64,000 nt of DNA from Diploptera punctata (taxonomy: Eukaryota; Arthropoda; Insecta; Blattodea; Blaberidae). Below are positions 22,032 to 31,579 of the stretch, piece by piece. Position numbers and translations under genes: made by a program. The stretch is taken from assembly GCA_030220185.1 (NCBI GenBank), contig JASPKZ010001598.1:2128501-2192500 (forward strand), read 5' to 3'. A model generated the notes under the pieces. That model did no database searches. It worked only from the letters and a program-made list of their open reading frames with translations, and had not been told where the DNA came from. How positions within the stretch are numbered: position 1 is the first letter of the stretch; each line of letters opens with the position of its first letter.

Positions 22032-22075
22032 TTAAGACATATGTTTCAAAGCATGTTTACTTCATCTTCAGTTGG
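22032..22075 (-). ncRNA. Hammerhead-like ribozyme, core intact
   Basis: Minus strand: CUGAAGA (22065-22071), extra U, helix II around GAAGUA/UGCUUU, GAAA (22044-22047), palindromic helix III ACAUAUGU, H17 = C. Helix I is short (AA/UU). It is the partner of 22668-22710. Confidence 0.65.
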
Positions 22076-22190
22076 TATAGACTGATTTTTCCCAAGTTGT
22101 CGGCCCTGGATCTCGACTCCTGCTCCCTCTTTCTATGATCCAAAGAACTTGCTAAGTAGGTTCTTCTCCCCGGGAATTTCATAATTCTCT

Positions 22191-22475
22191 TTTTTTAATT
22201 TATGTTGAGTTGTTTTTGACTCACCTCAAACTTCTTAACTCCATCGCAGACTCGAGTTTCTTCACTGCATTTGTGACATTCTCAATGCTGTATCACGTTC
22301 ACAACTGATGTCCAATGGCCTCTCTTGTGAACTTGATACAGCACTGAGAATGTCACAAATGCAGTGAAGAAACTCGAGTCTGCGATGGAGTTAAGAAGTA
22401 TGAGGTGAGTAGAAAACAACTCAACATAAATTAAAATAAACCTCATAGTGTTATTTCCTACCTACATAACTTCAC
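22191..22475. mobile_element. Penelope-like foldback (inner), nested in another PLE
   Basis: The direct repeats AATTCTCT (22183-22190 and 22476-22483) flank a 285-bp near-perfect palindrome. The arms contain GACTCGAGTTTCTTCACTGC and GCAGTGAAGAAACTCGAGTC with GCATTGAGAATGTCAC-type cores. On the right, TATGAGGTGAGT and AACCTCATAGTGTTATTTCC end the element. The hammerhead-like core reads UUGAGAA/CUGAGAA instead of CUGANGA, so ribozyme activity is doubtful. Confidence 0.85.
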
Positions 22476-22667
22476 AATTCTCTCTTTGTTCTTCTGTATG
22501 TAGATGTCACTGAAAGAATCTTCACACAAAAGAACAAGGAGAGAATTATGAATTTTGAAATTCCCGAGGAGAGGAACCTACCGTAATTAGCAAGTTCTTT
22601 GGACCACAGAAACAGGTAGCAGGAGTCGAGATCGAGGGCTGAGAACTTGGGAAAAATCAGTATGTAC

Positions 22668-22710
22668 CAACTGAAGATGAAGCAAATATGCTTCGAAATA
22701 TATGTCTTAA
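22668..22710 (+). ncRNA. Hammerhead-like ribozyme, core intact
   Basis: CUGAAGA (22671-22677), extra U, perfect 6-bp helix II GAAGCA/UGCUUC with AAUA loop, GAAA (22695-22698), helix III AUA/UGU with UA loop, H17 = C (22706). Helix I is AA/UU only. Confidence 0.7.
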
Positions 22711-22759
22711 AAACACAACTATATGAGATAAGAAAAATACAGAACAAACTTATTTATTA

Positions 22760-22985
22760 CAGAAATTAATACTTGAAAAGAAAAATTTTTGCTTGTACTG
22801 AGATTTGAACCCAATATTTTTAATTCTACATACTACAACACTAACCAACTGTGCTAACCAGGCATCTCATTTCAAACAGAGAGAAAAATTTCCATTTGAA
22901 GTAAGATGCCTCTACAGCACAGTTTGTTAGTGCACTAATATGCAAAACAAGAGATCTTGTAATTAAAACATTTTGTCTGTTCATT
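22760..22985. repeat. tRNA-like foldback repeat, decayed
   Basis: A minus-strand core (TTTGAACCCAATATTT, CAACTGTGCTAACCAGGC) and a following plus-strand core (GATGCCTCTACAGCACAGTT) lie between GAGAAAAATTT-type arms. Both cores are badly decayed. Confidence 0.55.
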
Positions 22986-23009
22986 CTTACCTCTTAAGAG
23001 TTGTTTTTG

Positions 23010-23052
23010 TCGAACATATGTTTCAGATCTTCTTAGCCCCATCGTCAGCGAT
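23010..23052 (-). ncRNA. Hammerhead-like ribozyme, core intact
   Basis: Minus strand: helix I AUCG, CUGACGA, extra U, helix II GGGGCU opposite AGAUCU (weakened by an A), GAAA, palindromic ACAUAUGU, H17 = U, helix I CGA. It is the partner of 23214-23257. Confidence 0.68.
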
Positions 23053-23213
23053 TACAGACTGATTTTTCTCATGTTGTCGGCCCTGATTCTTGATTCCTGT
23101 TCTATATGCCTCTGGTCCAATAAAGGAACCTCATTAGTAAATTCATTGGACCAGGGGCAAAGAGAGCAGGAATCAAGAATCAGGGCTGACAACATGAGAA
23201 AATTCAGTCTGTA

Positions 23214-23257
23214 ATCGCTGACGATGGGGCTAAGAAGCTCTGAAACATATGTTCGAT
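23214..23257 (+). ncRNA. Hammerhead-like ribozyme, type I, core intact
   Basis: Helix I AUCG/CGAU (23214-23217 with 23254-23257), CUGACGA (23218-23224), extra U, helix II GGGCU/AGCUC (one GU), GAAA (23242-23245), palindromic helix III ACAUAUGU, H17 = U (23253). One of the best helix I matches in the window. Confidence 0.75.
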
Positions 23258-23374
23258 AAAAACAACTCTAAGAGGTAAGAATGAACAGACAAAAGTTTTA
23301 ATTATTAAACAAACCTCTTAATATTTAATTTTAGGAAGTGATATTTTGAGGTAATTTTAATTATATTATTTTTA

Positions 23375-23505
23375 GTCTATCTTACAAGCTGACGATAAAA
23401 CAGAATTGTTTTGAAACATGTCCAAGAACAAATCAACATCAATACTGAGGTAAGATGATCAGACTACAAATAATATAAACCTCTTAATGTTACTTCCTAT
23501 TGTAT
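23375..23505 (+). mobile_element. Solo Penelope-like 3' end with hammerhead
   Basis: A one-armed copy: the hammerhead-like core (23386-23425) is followed by ACTGAGGTAAGATG and the terminal block AACCTCTTAATGTTACTTCC. There is no inverted partner, so this appears to be a 5'-truncated insertion next to the foldback 22988-23340. Confidence 0.7.
23386..23425 (+). ncRNA. Hammerhead-like ribozyme, core intact
   Basis: CUGACGA (23389-23395), extra U, perfect 6-bp helix II AAAACA/UGUUUU, GAAA (23413-23416), palindromic helix III ACAUGU, H17 = C (23422). Helix I is unclear. Confidence 0.62.
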
Positions 23506-23509
23506 TAAT

Positions 23510-24896
23510 ATATATATATATCTTGTGTTCAAATCCCAGTATAGGCAAACATTTTTCTCTTAAAAAATTAATTTACTATTCAGTTTGAATTCATCAATTT
23601 ATATTTAACATCATAACACAGAAAGTTCTGTAATAAATTCTGGAACAAGATATTGAATTGGTATTATTTTAGGGGTATTACTTCAAGCAAATTTAATTAC
23701 AGAATTGATTTTATACAATGCATTTTAATGGCCATAGTTTTACTGCTGACAATTGCAACATACACATAATGAATGATACATACAGTCCATGCAGAGCAAT
23801 GTAGTTACATGCAGGAAGAAAAAAGATCAGAGGCCAGCTAAATGCAAAAATACTGTACAAATTGTATCATGCTTTTAGTTCTCAAAAAGAACACAGGCAT
23901 TCAAGTTTTATAGCCTTTTAATTACTCCAACTCTAACTGAATTTGTAAAGTTAAATATTAAATCATTATTGCTTCAATTTGTTAAATCAAAACTTTAAAT
24001 ATCTCTCACAGAGTCATTTGTTATAGTGATTTCAGCTTTTATCTGAATCAGTTATGAATTCTTAACCCATTAGTGCCTAGCATTACATTACACTGGTCAA
24101 CATGATTATGTCTCATGAGTACCAATAGTTGTACTTAATGCAGTTTTTTTATTGTGTTTTCAAATAAGTATTCGGGATTTCTCCATCACCCACAGTTTCT
24201 TTTATTTCAATTTCAATTAATGGATTTAAATAATTATTTTTTTAATAAACATTTTTTTTGTCCCTTTGTCCATTGTAAAATAAAACCAAATGAACTAACT
24301 CAAATGGTTTCTGCTATGGAAAAGAGATATTAAGTCAATTGGAATCCTAATATGCTGGCCGATTATTGTTGGACCATCAAGAGGGATGCTCCACAGGTGA
24401 AATATAGCATAAAATCGTCATTTCTTACTTTCTAGGTGAGTCTGAATGTTCGAGTAGTGTGTAGTTATGAATGTAGAAAATATTAAAGTGTTTGAAATTA
24501 TAAATTCCTGTCTCTCGGAAACCTTGCGCGATGGAGAAAAACCGATATCATATTTGAATTCAAGAGAAAAAATACTATCAGAATCACATATTTATCTTTC
24601 TGAGACAAAAAAAGTTTCTTTTTTGTTGCTCAGTGTTATAGACTATTTTTTAATTTCTTTTCTTTCCTTGTCATAAATGCCATTACATTTTTTGTACTAA
24701 TTTGAATTCAATAATATATGTATGTAAACATTATATATTTCAAATATCCACATAAAACAATTTATTAGTGTTAGGGATAGTATTTTTGAATAAAAATATC
24801 TAACAGAATTTCTCAACATTACAAAAATAAATAAAAATGTATGTCAAAGTGGAAAAGAAAATGTAGAATATGGTATAATATTAATCAAATAAAATC
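23510..24896. other. Intron sequence; tRNA-like scrap and an unrecognised ORF
   Basis: A decayed tRNA-like end (TCAAATCCCAGTATAGGC) lies at 23530-23570. An open stretch of 69 codons at 24467-24676 (MNVENIKVFEIINSCLSETL) matches no family I know and has no splice context. The rest is AT-rich background. Confidence 0.35.
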
Positions 24897-25080
24897 TGTG
24901 GCACAGTAGTCTGAAGAGCCGAGGTTGATTAAAATGGTTACTATCACGGGCTAGCAAAAGACAGTGCAGGGAGTCATATGGTTAGCATGATGGGGTCCAT
25001 CAACCTTATTTTCAGTTTTCTTATAGTAAGGCAAAATAGACTCTCATTCCAAATCCTTCATCTGTGATATGGCCATGAAC
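24897..25080 (-). mobile_element. tRNA-derived SINE relic, split by the foldback at 25093
   Basis: The tRNA-like head is on the far side of the insertion (25888-25930 on minus: CTCTGTGGTATATTGGTTAG). Its body continues here (CCTGGATTTGGTTCATGGCC across the junction). The insertion of 25093-25875 duplicated CAAATCCAGGAT. Confidence 0.6.
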
Positions 25081-25092
25081 CAAATCCAGGAT

Positions 25093-25875
25093 AAATTACA
25101 TTTGAAGAGAAAAATTTTCGCCTAGACCGGGACTCGAACCCGGGACCCTTGGCTTTCCGGGCCAAGTGCTCTACCAACTGAGCTACCGAGGCGAGTTACG
25201 ATCTAGACGCAAATTTTTCTCTTATGTACGTTGTAATTCCGTCGCGCCAAATGCTTGAAACCTTAGCTTCTATCTTTGCAAATGGCGGCTTCTTAGTTAA
25301 GAAGACATTTATTGGAATTTAACACTACTTTATAGCCAGTAGGGCTTCTATTGACGATTTTATTATTAATTTAACACTTCTCATTGAAGGATAAATTATA
25401 TTTGAAGAGAAAAATTTTCGCCTAGACCGGGACTCGAACCCGGGACTCTTGGCTTTCCGGGCCAACTGCTCTACCAACTGAGCTACCGAGGCGAGTTACG
25501 ATCTAGACGCAAATTTTTCTCTTCAAATATAATTTATCCTTCAATGAGAAGTGTTAAATTAATAATAAAATCGTCAATAGAAGCCCTACTGGCTATAAAG
25601 TAGTGTTAAATTCCCAATAAATGTCTTCTTAACTAAGAAGCCGCCATTTGCAAAGATAGAAGCTAAGGTTTCAAGCATTTGGCGCGAGGGAATTACAATG
25701 TACATAAGAGAAAAATTTGCGTCTAGATCGTAACTCGCCTCGGTAGCTCAGTTGGTAGAACACTTGGCCTGGAAAGCCAAGGGTCCCGGGTTCGAGTCCC
25801 GGTCTAGGCGAAAATTTTTCTCTTCAAATATAATTTATCCTTCAATGAGAAGCGTTAAATTAATAATAAAATCGT
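25093..25875. mobile_element. Foldback element with three tRNA-like cores, 12-bp TSD
   Basis: Flanked by CAAATCCAGGAT at 25081-25092 and 25876-25887. Minus-strand cores lie at about 25120-25195 and 25420-25495, and a plus-strand core at about 25737-25810. The long arms are inverted: CTTCTATTGACGATTTTATT against AATAAAATCGTCAATAGAAG. The core reads TAGCTCAGTTGGTAGA...GGGTTCGAGTCCCGG with intact A and B boxes. The D and T stems are good, but the anticodon region has an over-long stem and no normal loop, and acceptor pairing has one mismatch. It is therefore a tRNA relative rather than a working tRNA. Confidence 0.85.
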
Positions 25876-25951
25876 CAAATCCAGGATCCCTGAGATGTTA
25901 AACATGCTAACCAATATACCACAGAGATGGCCAATTCATAATATTAATAAT

Positions 25952-26466
25952 TAAGGGGCGGATTTCTATGACCTAAAAAATGGAAAATATGCATGCATTT
26001 AAGATCTAAAAAAAGGTTTAAGTATGACCTAAAAGGACAAAAATATGACCTTATAATTGAATGAATTTTTACCCATACTATATTAATTGTTCATTCATAT
26101 ACATTTTAAATTGTATCATAAGAAAAAGGAAATCTTCTTCTATTGTCCAGCGCAAACGTTTGCTACCTGTTAACAAAAACCTTCCAAACAAGTAAACTAT
26201 GAAACTGACAATTTTCATACAGATACAATATTGGTTATTTCCAATCGCCTGATGACTAGGCTATTAAAAAGCCCAAAATATGACTTTATCATAGAAATAA
26301 GCAGAAGTATAACCAAAGATCTGAAAAAGTGAGAAATTTGACTTTTAAGACCCAATAAAAACAACTTAATCTTAATAATAAGGCATATATAAATGTTTTT
26401 ATTTAATTGAAGCTTAGAACATAGGCTTTGGTAAAAATATGACATGTCATAGGAATCAGCCCCTTA
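25952..26466. mobile_element. Non-autonomous hAT-like element with perfect 8-bp TSD
   Basis: TTAATAAT occurs at 25944-25951 and 26467-26474. Terminal inverted repeats are TAAGGGGCGGATTTCTATGA and, inverted at the right, TAAGGGGCTGATTCCTATGA. The interior has repeated TATGACCTAAAA-type units and no transposase. The 8-bp TSD and TIR size fit hAT. Confidence 0.88.
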
Positions 26467-26489
26467 TTAATAATCATTAAATAAATCAC

Positions 26490-27060
26490 ATTTCACACTC
26501 ATATATTTTGCATATATCTGGGACCGGTTTCGAAGAGCATTCTCTTCATTGTCAACTGGCATCTGACTGTTGAATTGATGGTAGGGAATCCTGTAGGTCC
26601 ATGCTTCTACCCTCTGTTAAACTACAAACTTCCAAATCAAATTAATAAATTAATGAGTCATTTTAACATCTTACCTCATATTTCATGTTTTTCAAACACG
26701 GTAACTATAGTTTTCAAATGATCTTGTCATTCATTTTCAACCGCCATTATGAAAATTGAAAATGAATGACAAGATCATTTGAAAACTATAGTTACCGTGT
26801 TTGAAAAACATGAAATATGAGGTAAGATGTTAAAATGACTCATTAATTTATTAATTAAGAACCTCATAATGTGTTTCCCAATTTTAACTTTGAATTCCAA
26901 ATCAAACCTTTTTTCCCCAGAAATTTCAAAATTCATAATTTTGTCATAGTATTTTTTGGATTAAATATTCTCCCAGACTGTGAGTTCTCCAAGGATTTGC
27001 TTCTTTGGAAGTTGATTTTTCAATCAACGTATGGAAGAAGAATAGGGCTACAGAATTACC
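26490..27060 (-). pseudogene. Penelope-like ORF 3' end (minus), split by a nested foldback
   Basis: Minus strand: 27060-26907 encodes a decayed LTVWENI...IMNFEISGEK stretch. After the nested element (26642-26894) the sequence resumes at 26629-26565 with the end of the ORF. A hammerhead-like block follows at about 26525-26570: UUGACAAU, helix II GAAGAG/CUCUUC, GAAA, helix III ACCGGU, H17 = C. C3 is U in the core, which should reduce or abolish cleavage. Confidence 0.75.
26642..26894. mobile_element. Penelope-like foldback, 12-bp TSD, nested in a PLE
   Basis: The direct repeat TTCCAAATCAAA (26630-26641 and 26895-26906) belongs to the interrupted PLE ORF. The insert is an almost perfect palindrome (CTTACCTCATATTTCATG against CATGAAATATGAGGTAAG). 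Its hammerhead-like blocks have UUGAAAA-type cores, AAUGA/UCAUU helix II, GAAA and a palindromic AACUAUAGUU. It ends AGAACCTCATAATGTG. Confidence 0.9.
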
Positions 27061-27084
27061 ACCATAAAATCAACAGTTAGATAA

Positions 27085-27968
27085 CCAACTAAATCACTGG
27101 CACTATCGAACCTGTAGGTTCATGGCCACATGCTCTCCATACAACCCTATCCTGAGTTAATGTTTTCCAATCATTCCCTGTATAATCTACTTTCCTTAAA
27201 TCATGGTTAATGTTATTCTCCCACCTCATTCCTGGTCTACCAACTGGGCGTTTTCCCTCTGGTTTTCCTACAAGAAGCTTCCATGCACATCTTTCATTAC
27301 CCATTTGTGCCACATGTCCTGCCCATCACAGCCTACGAGACTTAACTGTAGAAGACCCCTATATCATTACAGGACAATTATTGACAATATTATATTTCCT
27401 ATATTATATTATTAACCCCCTATGTATGGGAATAGACCTAGAAAGTTGTTAAATATAATGATTGAAAATAGTGAAATAAAAATAAATGTTCTTCCCTTAT
27501 TAATATTTTTGTATCCAATTAATGTTTTAAATTCTTTGTGAAGAGCATCTAAGATTGAATTTCATATAATGAATTATTATATCATATAATGAATTATTAT
27601 ATCTGGCGTCCTATAAAGACCATGTAGTTCATTGTTATGTAAGTCTTCTCCATTCACATGTCTGTTAATCTCTCTTTGATCCAAAAATTTTCCTAAGAAC
27701 TTTATTCTCAAAAACTCATAATCTCCTTTCTGCCCTTAAAGTAAGAGTCCATACTTAGCATCCATATAACTGGTAGAATAACAATTTTATATATTTTCAG
27801 TTTAACATTTTTTGAAAGGAGTTGGGACGTCAAGAGTTCCTGTAATGTATAACACACGCATTTCCAGAATTGAGCCTATGTTTAATTTCTTTGTGCATCT
27901 CATCAGACTATTTGCGATTATTGTTCCTAGGTATTTGAATTCAGCCACTTCCTCAAAATTTCCCTCAT
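27085..27968 (-). pseudogene. Non-LTR retrotransposon 3' fragment, interrupted
   Basis: Same family as 96-912. The minus-strand open part 27313-27089 reads MAQMGNERCAWKLLVGKPEG and then GRPGMRWENNINHDLRKVDY. The upstream portion is at 27600-27968 (TCCTATAAAGACCATGTAGT, TGAATTCAGCCACTTCCTC). Bases about 27353-27600 are foreign AT-rich DNA containing a directly repeated TATAATGAATTATTATATC, an old insertion of unknown type. Confidence 0.82.
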
Positions 27969-28299
27969 GTTAGATGCCAGTTCAAAATGAAGGGAACATC
28001 TCTTTTGAAACTGGTCCAGGATATCATACAAAATATGAATTGAGACTGTAAAATCTGATTCATTTAATGATTTTGAATGAAAATTTATAGTGTTATTTCC
28101 TAAAAAATCAGTTCTTAAACACAAAATTATCATTAATTATATGTGGAAAAATTATTACAACTTTACACCCTGAATTCATTTCTGTCACCTTCCAAAATTT
28201 CATACTTAAATACGGTACTAATTAATATTCTATATAAACAGACTGAATCAGAAAAGAAAAAAAACAGGCACTGATGGGTTAAATACTTAAAATTACAAA
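27969..28299. other. AT-rich intron, PLE-like scrap
   Basis: About 27966-28090 contains GAACATCTCTTTTGAAACTGG and a TTAATGATTTTGAATG stretch, possibly a decayed PLE arm. Otherwise nothing was recognised. Confidence 0.3.
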
Positions 28300-28397
28300 A
28301 TAATAAAGTTTATGGTTGAATGCAGGCTTTCACGGCCGGTAATCATAATGTTGAGTGATTCCGGGTTATGTGGCCGTGGTCCATAGTTGGTGTTGAT

Positions 28398-28440
28398 ACC
28401 AGACGTTTCGCCCTCAACTGCGGAGGGCATCTTCAGTGGC
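28398..28440 (-). ncRNA. Hammerhead ribozyme (left arm of palindrome), core intact
   Basis: Exact mirror of 28641-28683: CUGAAGA, extra U, GCCCUC/GAGGGC, GAAA, ACGU, H17 = C, helix I GCCA/UGGU. Confidence 0.78.
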
Positions 28441-28640
28441 GAGTGCTTCTAGGCGTGTTTCCTGGTCGGAAGATCTACTTAGAATGAGCGCTGTGGACGT
28501 AGAGGACGTTGTATTAGTGGTGGGTGCAGGGTGAGCGGGCGCCCGCTCACCCTGCACCCACCACTAATACAACGTCCTCTACGTCCACAGCGCTCATTCT
28601 AAGTAGATCTTCCGACCAGGAAACACGCCTAGAAGCACTC

Positions 28641-28683
28641 GCCACTGAAGATGCCCTCCGCAGTTGAGGGCGAAACGTCTGGT
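28641..28683 (+). ncRNA. Hammerhead ribozyme (right arm of palindrome), core intact
   Basis: Helix I GCCA/UGGU, CUGAAGA (28645-28651), extra U, perfect 6-bp helix II GCCCUC/GAGGGC, GAAA (28672-28675), minimal helix III ACGU, H17 = C (28679). GAAACGUC is the form seen in many natural hammerheads. The very short helix III suggests weak activity as a monomer. Confidence 0.8.
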
Positions 28684-28749
28684 ATCAACACCAACTATGG
28701 ACCACGGCCACATAACCCGGAATCACTCAACATTATAATAAAGTTTATG

Positions 28750-29252
28750 ATTCAAATTATCTTCATAGTTGGAAGTAGCATAGTATAGAATAGCAAAGAA
28801 AGAGCAGCAGTTGACGTGTTTGAAATGCACTTACTTTGAGTGTAATTATTTGCTGAACTGATATGTTATGGCCATGTTCTTGTAGACCCTAGAAGTAGTG
28901 TAACTGTGGGTGAGTTATATGATTGTTTTCATATTAGAGTGACAACAAAATTAAATTAAATAGAAATATTATACAAAAAAGCACAAAATCATGTAAAATA
29001 GTACGAACAAATTTAAAATGTCACAACAAAATAATAACAATTGAAATAATTCCCCTTACAAAAAAAATTGTATCAATAACTGCAGATTTTAGTAACAGCA
29101 TTAGGGTATACATGAAGTCACAATCATTAAGAATGGTGAGGGTATCCTGGACTGTAAAAATGTTTACCAGAGGCTTTCATACTTATAAATTTGTAGTATT
29201 AATTGATTAACTTCATTATAAATTAGTAGTAATTAAATATATTAAATTAATG
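28750..29252. other. AT-rich intron, nothing recognised
   Basis: No ORF, repeat end or exon recognised. Confidence 0.45.
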
Positions 29253-29653
29253 TTAATATTATTCATTTTTAAACATCTTAATGATGGACAAATTATATTT
29301 GAAAAGAAAAATATACGCCTACACTGGTGTTTGAACCCAGGACCATTGACTCTCTATGTCAATGCTCTTCCATGTGATCTACCTAGGCCTCCAATCTAAA
29401 TGCGTATTTTTCTCTTATACATAGTTTATTCCCTAACTCCAAATGCTACAAGCCGTTGCTACGATTTTTGCAAATGGCAGCTTCTTTATTAACAAGACTT
29501 TTTATTGAATTTAAACATTACTTATAAAGCCAGTAGTGCTTCTTTCAATGTTAATGTCAAAGGTCCTGGATTCAAACCGCAGTCTAGGCGTATATTTTTC
29601 TTTTCAAATATAATTTGTCCATTATTAAGATGATTAAAAACGAATAATATTAA
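29253..29653. mobile_element. tRNA-like foldback element
   Basis: Left arm TTAATATTATTCATTTTTAA...GACAAATTATATTTG is repeated inverted at the right (CAAATATAATTTGTC...AATAATATTAA). A decayed minus-strand core at about 29325-29392 has TTTGAACCCAGGACC. A core scrap lies near 29570-29595. Same family as 25093-25875. Confidence 0.7.
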
Positions 29654-29669
29654 CAGCTGGTCTCTAGTT

Positions 29670-29928
29670 CATAAATTAATGAGTCATTTTTAACATCTTA
29701 CCTCATATTTTATGTTTCTTTAAACACGGGAACTAATTTTCAAGAGAAACATCTCTCTCATTATCAACTGACATTATGACTACATTTTGATAATGAGAGA
29801 GATGTTTTCTCTTGAAAACTAGTTCCCATATTTAAAGAAACATAAAATATGAGGTAAGATGTTAAAAATGACTCATTAATTTACGAATTAAGAACCTCAT
29901 AATGTTATTTCCCATATTTAACTATGAA
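29670..29928. mobile_element. Penelope-like foldback, 12-bp TSD
   Basis: Flanked by TGGTCTCTAGTT (29658-29669 and 29929-29940). Arms: CTTACCTCATATTTTATG against CATAAAATATGAGGTAAG. Hammerhead-like blocks carry AGAGA/UCUCU helix II, GAAA, palindromic AACUAGUU and H17 = C, but the core reads UUGAUAA. The right end is AGAACCTCATAATGTTATTT, then CCCATATTTAACTATGAA. The missing left terminus indicates 5' truncation, so the right end is the true 3' end. Confidence 0.9.
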
Positions 29929-29940
29929 TGGTCTCTAGTT

Positions 29941-30289
29941 ATCGAATTCACAGGTTCAACAATTTGATGTTGCAGATTTTCAAGAATGTCAGGCATAGGG
30001 AGGATAAAAACACAGTATTTTATGTATCCCCACAGATAAAAATCACACAGGGTTAGGTCTGGTGACCTGGGAGGCCACCGGCGATTAAATTGATTTTCTG
30101 TTCCTCCTTTTCCAATCCAATGTCCTATTGTGTCGCCATTTTGATACAAACAAGCAACAGTGCGCTATGCGGCTGTGATTGAAACTTCAAACTTTTCTCG
30201 TTCCAGGAACATTGGAATTGTGTTTCTATTTATTTTATTTTGGAAGAAATAAATGTTTGAAGTCTGTTCCTTCTTTCTGAATAGCCCTG
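29941..30289 (-). pseudogene. Tc1/mariner-superfamily transposase C-terminus
   Basis: Minus strand, 30149 to 29922: WIGKGGTENQFNRRWPPRSP then DLTLCDFYLWGYIKYCVF. This is the SPDLTPCDFFLWGY block around the last catalytic Asp, followed by LENLQHQIVEPVNSITRD. The right terminus CCCTG at 30285-30289, followed by TA, is a transposon end. The PLE foldback 29670-29928 cut it near its other end. Upstream catalytic regions are lost. Confidence 0.82.
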
Positions 30290-30304
30290 TATAATAAGAA
30301 CATA

Positions 30305-30545
30305 AAAAAAAAGATCCTGCTACAACTCGTAGGAGACCTGTGGGGTAGGAGGAGATTAAGACTCATATTTCTCTACATGAAGTTTGAGCCAGGTTGTCAG
30401 CCTTTCATGACTACTACCTTTACCCCAAAACATGTCTAGACCTCATTTCAATTAGAGGCTGAGTAGATCTCAAGACCATTATGTCAGTTTAAAAGGTCTG
30501 ATCTTATTACAACTTAAATATGTGATCTTCGAACTTGTAGCTGAT
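30305..30545 (-). mobile_element. tRNA-derived SINE (family B), decayed
   Basis: Recognisable blocks are CAATTAGAGGCTGAGTAGAT, TGTCAGCCTTTCATGAC and GACCTGTGGGGTAGGAGGAG. These correspond in order to 16008-16303, but with many substitutions and deletions. Confidence 0.7.
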
Positions 30546-31254
30546 TTATAAAAAGAATATGCAAACTGAATTTTTTAATTTGATATAAAAACAATATAGT
30601 TCACAAATATAGTAGTTTGAAGTTTGATTTTGTGTTTATGACACAAATGTTGTTTAGTTGAAAGTTAATAGTCACTATTTTGTCTGTTTAAAAATGTGTT
30701 TACTAGATTTTTAAGCAAAATAATAAATTAATGCAATTTTAATGGGAGTAATATTCATACGTGAAAAGAAAATCAGGATATATTTTAAATAGATTAGTAC
30801 CACTGCTAAATTTAGGACAAATACTCTCTAACTTGGGAATCTGAATTCCATCTCTCTCTGGTAATTAAATTAATAGAAACAAAACACTATTGATTTCATG
30901 TAAAATATATTTTCTTATTTAATTAATTCCTACTTATACAGATACTTTTTTACATCTAAGGCCATGTCGTGTGTGTAAAATATTGTATTATTGACAATGA
31001 TGATGATTATTATTGTTATTATTATTACTATTTGTAAATTTCCATTTTTCTTAATTTAATTTTTATTATTTGATAGATTCCATGGAAAGATATATACAAA
31101 TACAATGCCATTATTTTTGCAATGTACAATGAATGCATGATAAACTGGAAGTAAGTTATCAGAAGTCTCGTTTCAAGCACATGAATTCCTCAACTTAATT
31201 ACTATTAGAATAATCACCAGGTCACAGAAGACAATTAAAATTATGTTTTTGTGC
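30546..31254. other. AT-rich intron, nothing recognised
   Basis: Contains a short (ATT)n-like tract (about 31000-31035). No ORF or repeat family recognised. Confidence 0.45.
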
Positions 31255-31482
31255 TGGCACACATTTCTGACTTTTTTAAAAAGTAATTTAGACACTGACA
31301 CAAAAGAACATTTTAGAAATATTGAAAATGGTGAAATTGAGAAATCAGCAATTGCAGTTCATAGTTTGCTAAAGAATCATAAAATTAAAAAAGAAACTAA
31401 ACTTTTGAAACATTTGGCAAAACCCTTGGAATTGACAGTTTGGGAAAGATATACATTCAGAAGAACAAATTTAGATCCATGA
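31255..31482 (+). pseudogene. Penelope-like ORF fragment after GIY-YIG
   Basis: The plus frame reads TKEHFRNIENGEIEKSAIAV, then HSLLKNHKIKKETKLL and LELTVWERYTFRRTN, the same order as in 9836-10375. The GIY-YIG front is missing; a stop ends the frame at 31480-31482, just before the expected MNFEI. Confidence 0.82.
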
Positions 31483-31579
31483 ATTTTGAAATTTTCCTCA
31501 ATGAGGAAATTTGGTGTAATGGATGAAGACACATAGGACAGAACAATGGAGAACTTTAATTAAGCGAAATTTGTGAATT

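Larger units (their letters stand above)
21975..22755. mobile_element. Penelope-like foldback (outer), interrupted by a second PLE
   Basis: The left arm (to 22190) and right arm (from 22476) are inverted PLE 3' regions. The right arm on plus encodes a decayed MNFEIPEERN-like stretch (ATGAATTTTGAAATTCCCGA) and ends in an intact hammerhead-like core at 22668-22710. The left arm carries its partner at 22032-22075 on minus. TATATGAGATAAG on the right and CTTACCTTGTATAG on the left are the splice-site-like blocks. The insertion at 22191-22475 splits it. Confidence 0.82.
22988..23340. mobile_element. Penelope-like foldback with two intact hammerhead-like cores
   Basis: Inverted arms meet near 23125-23150; CAGGAATCAAGAATCAGGGC on the right mirrors the left. 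A residual ORF end (AATTCATTGGACCAGGGGCA) resembles the PLE ..KFIGP.. tail. Hammerhead-like cores are at 23010-23052 (minus) and 23214-23257 (plus). Ends are TCTTACCTCTTAAGAG and CTCTAAGAGGTAAGA, then AACCTCTTAATATTTAATTT. Confidence 0.85.
28315..28734. mobile_element. Perfect 392-bp palindromic element with two hammerheads, 15-bp TSD
   Basis: TSD ATAATAAAGTTTATG at 28300-28314 and 28735-28749. From 28345 to 28736 the sequence is an uninterrupted palindrome (two 196-base arms, centre 28540/28541, no spacer, no mismatch by base-by-base reading). It is GC-richer than its surroundings. Each arm carries a hammerhead with perfect helix II. The left end has a 30-base extension with TGCAGGCTTTCACGGCCGG that is absent on the right. 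A one-armed 112-bp relative is at 34472-34583. No ORF. Confidence 0.93.

Noticed and set aside
25737..25810. tRNA gene
   Set aside because: Box A, box B, D stem and T stem are good, but the anticodon stem is over-long with no normal loop, one acceptor pair is broken, and the same sequence occurs in several inverted copies inside a mobile element.
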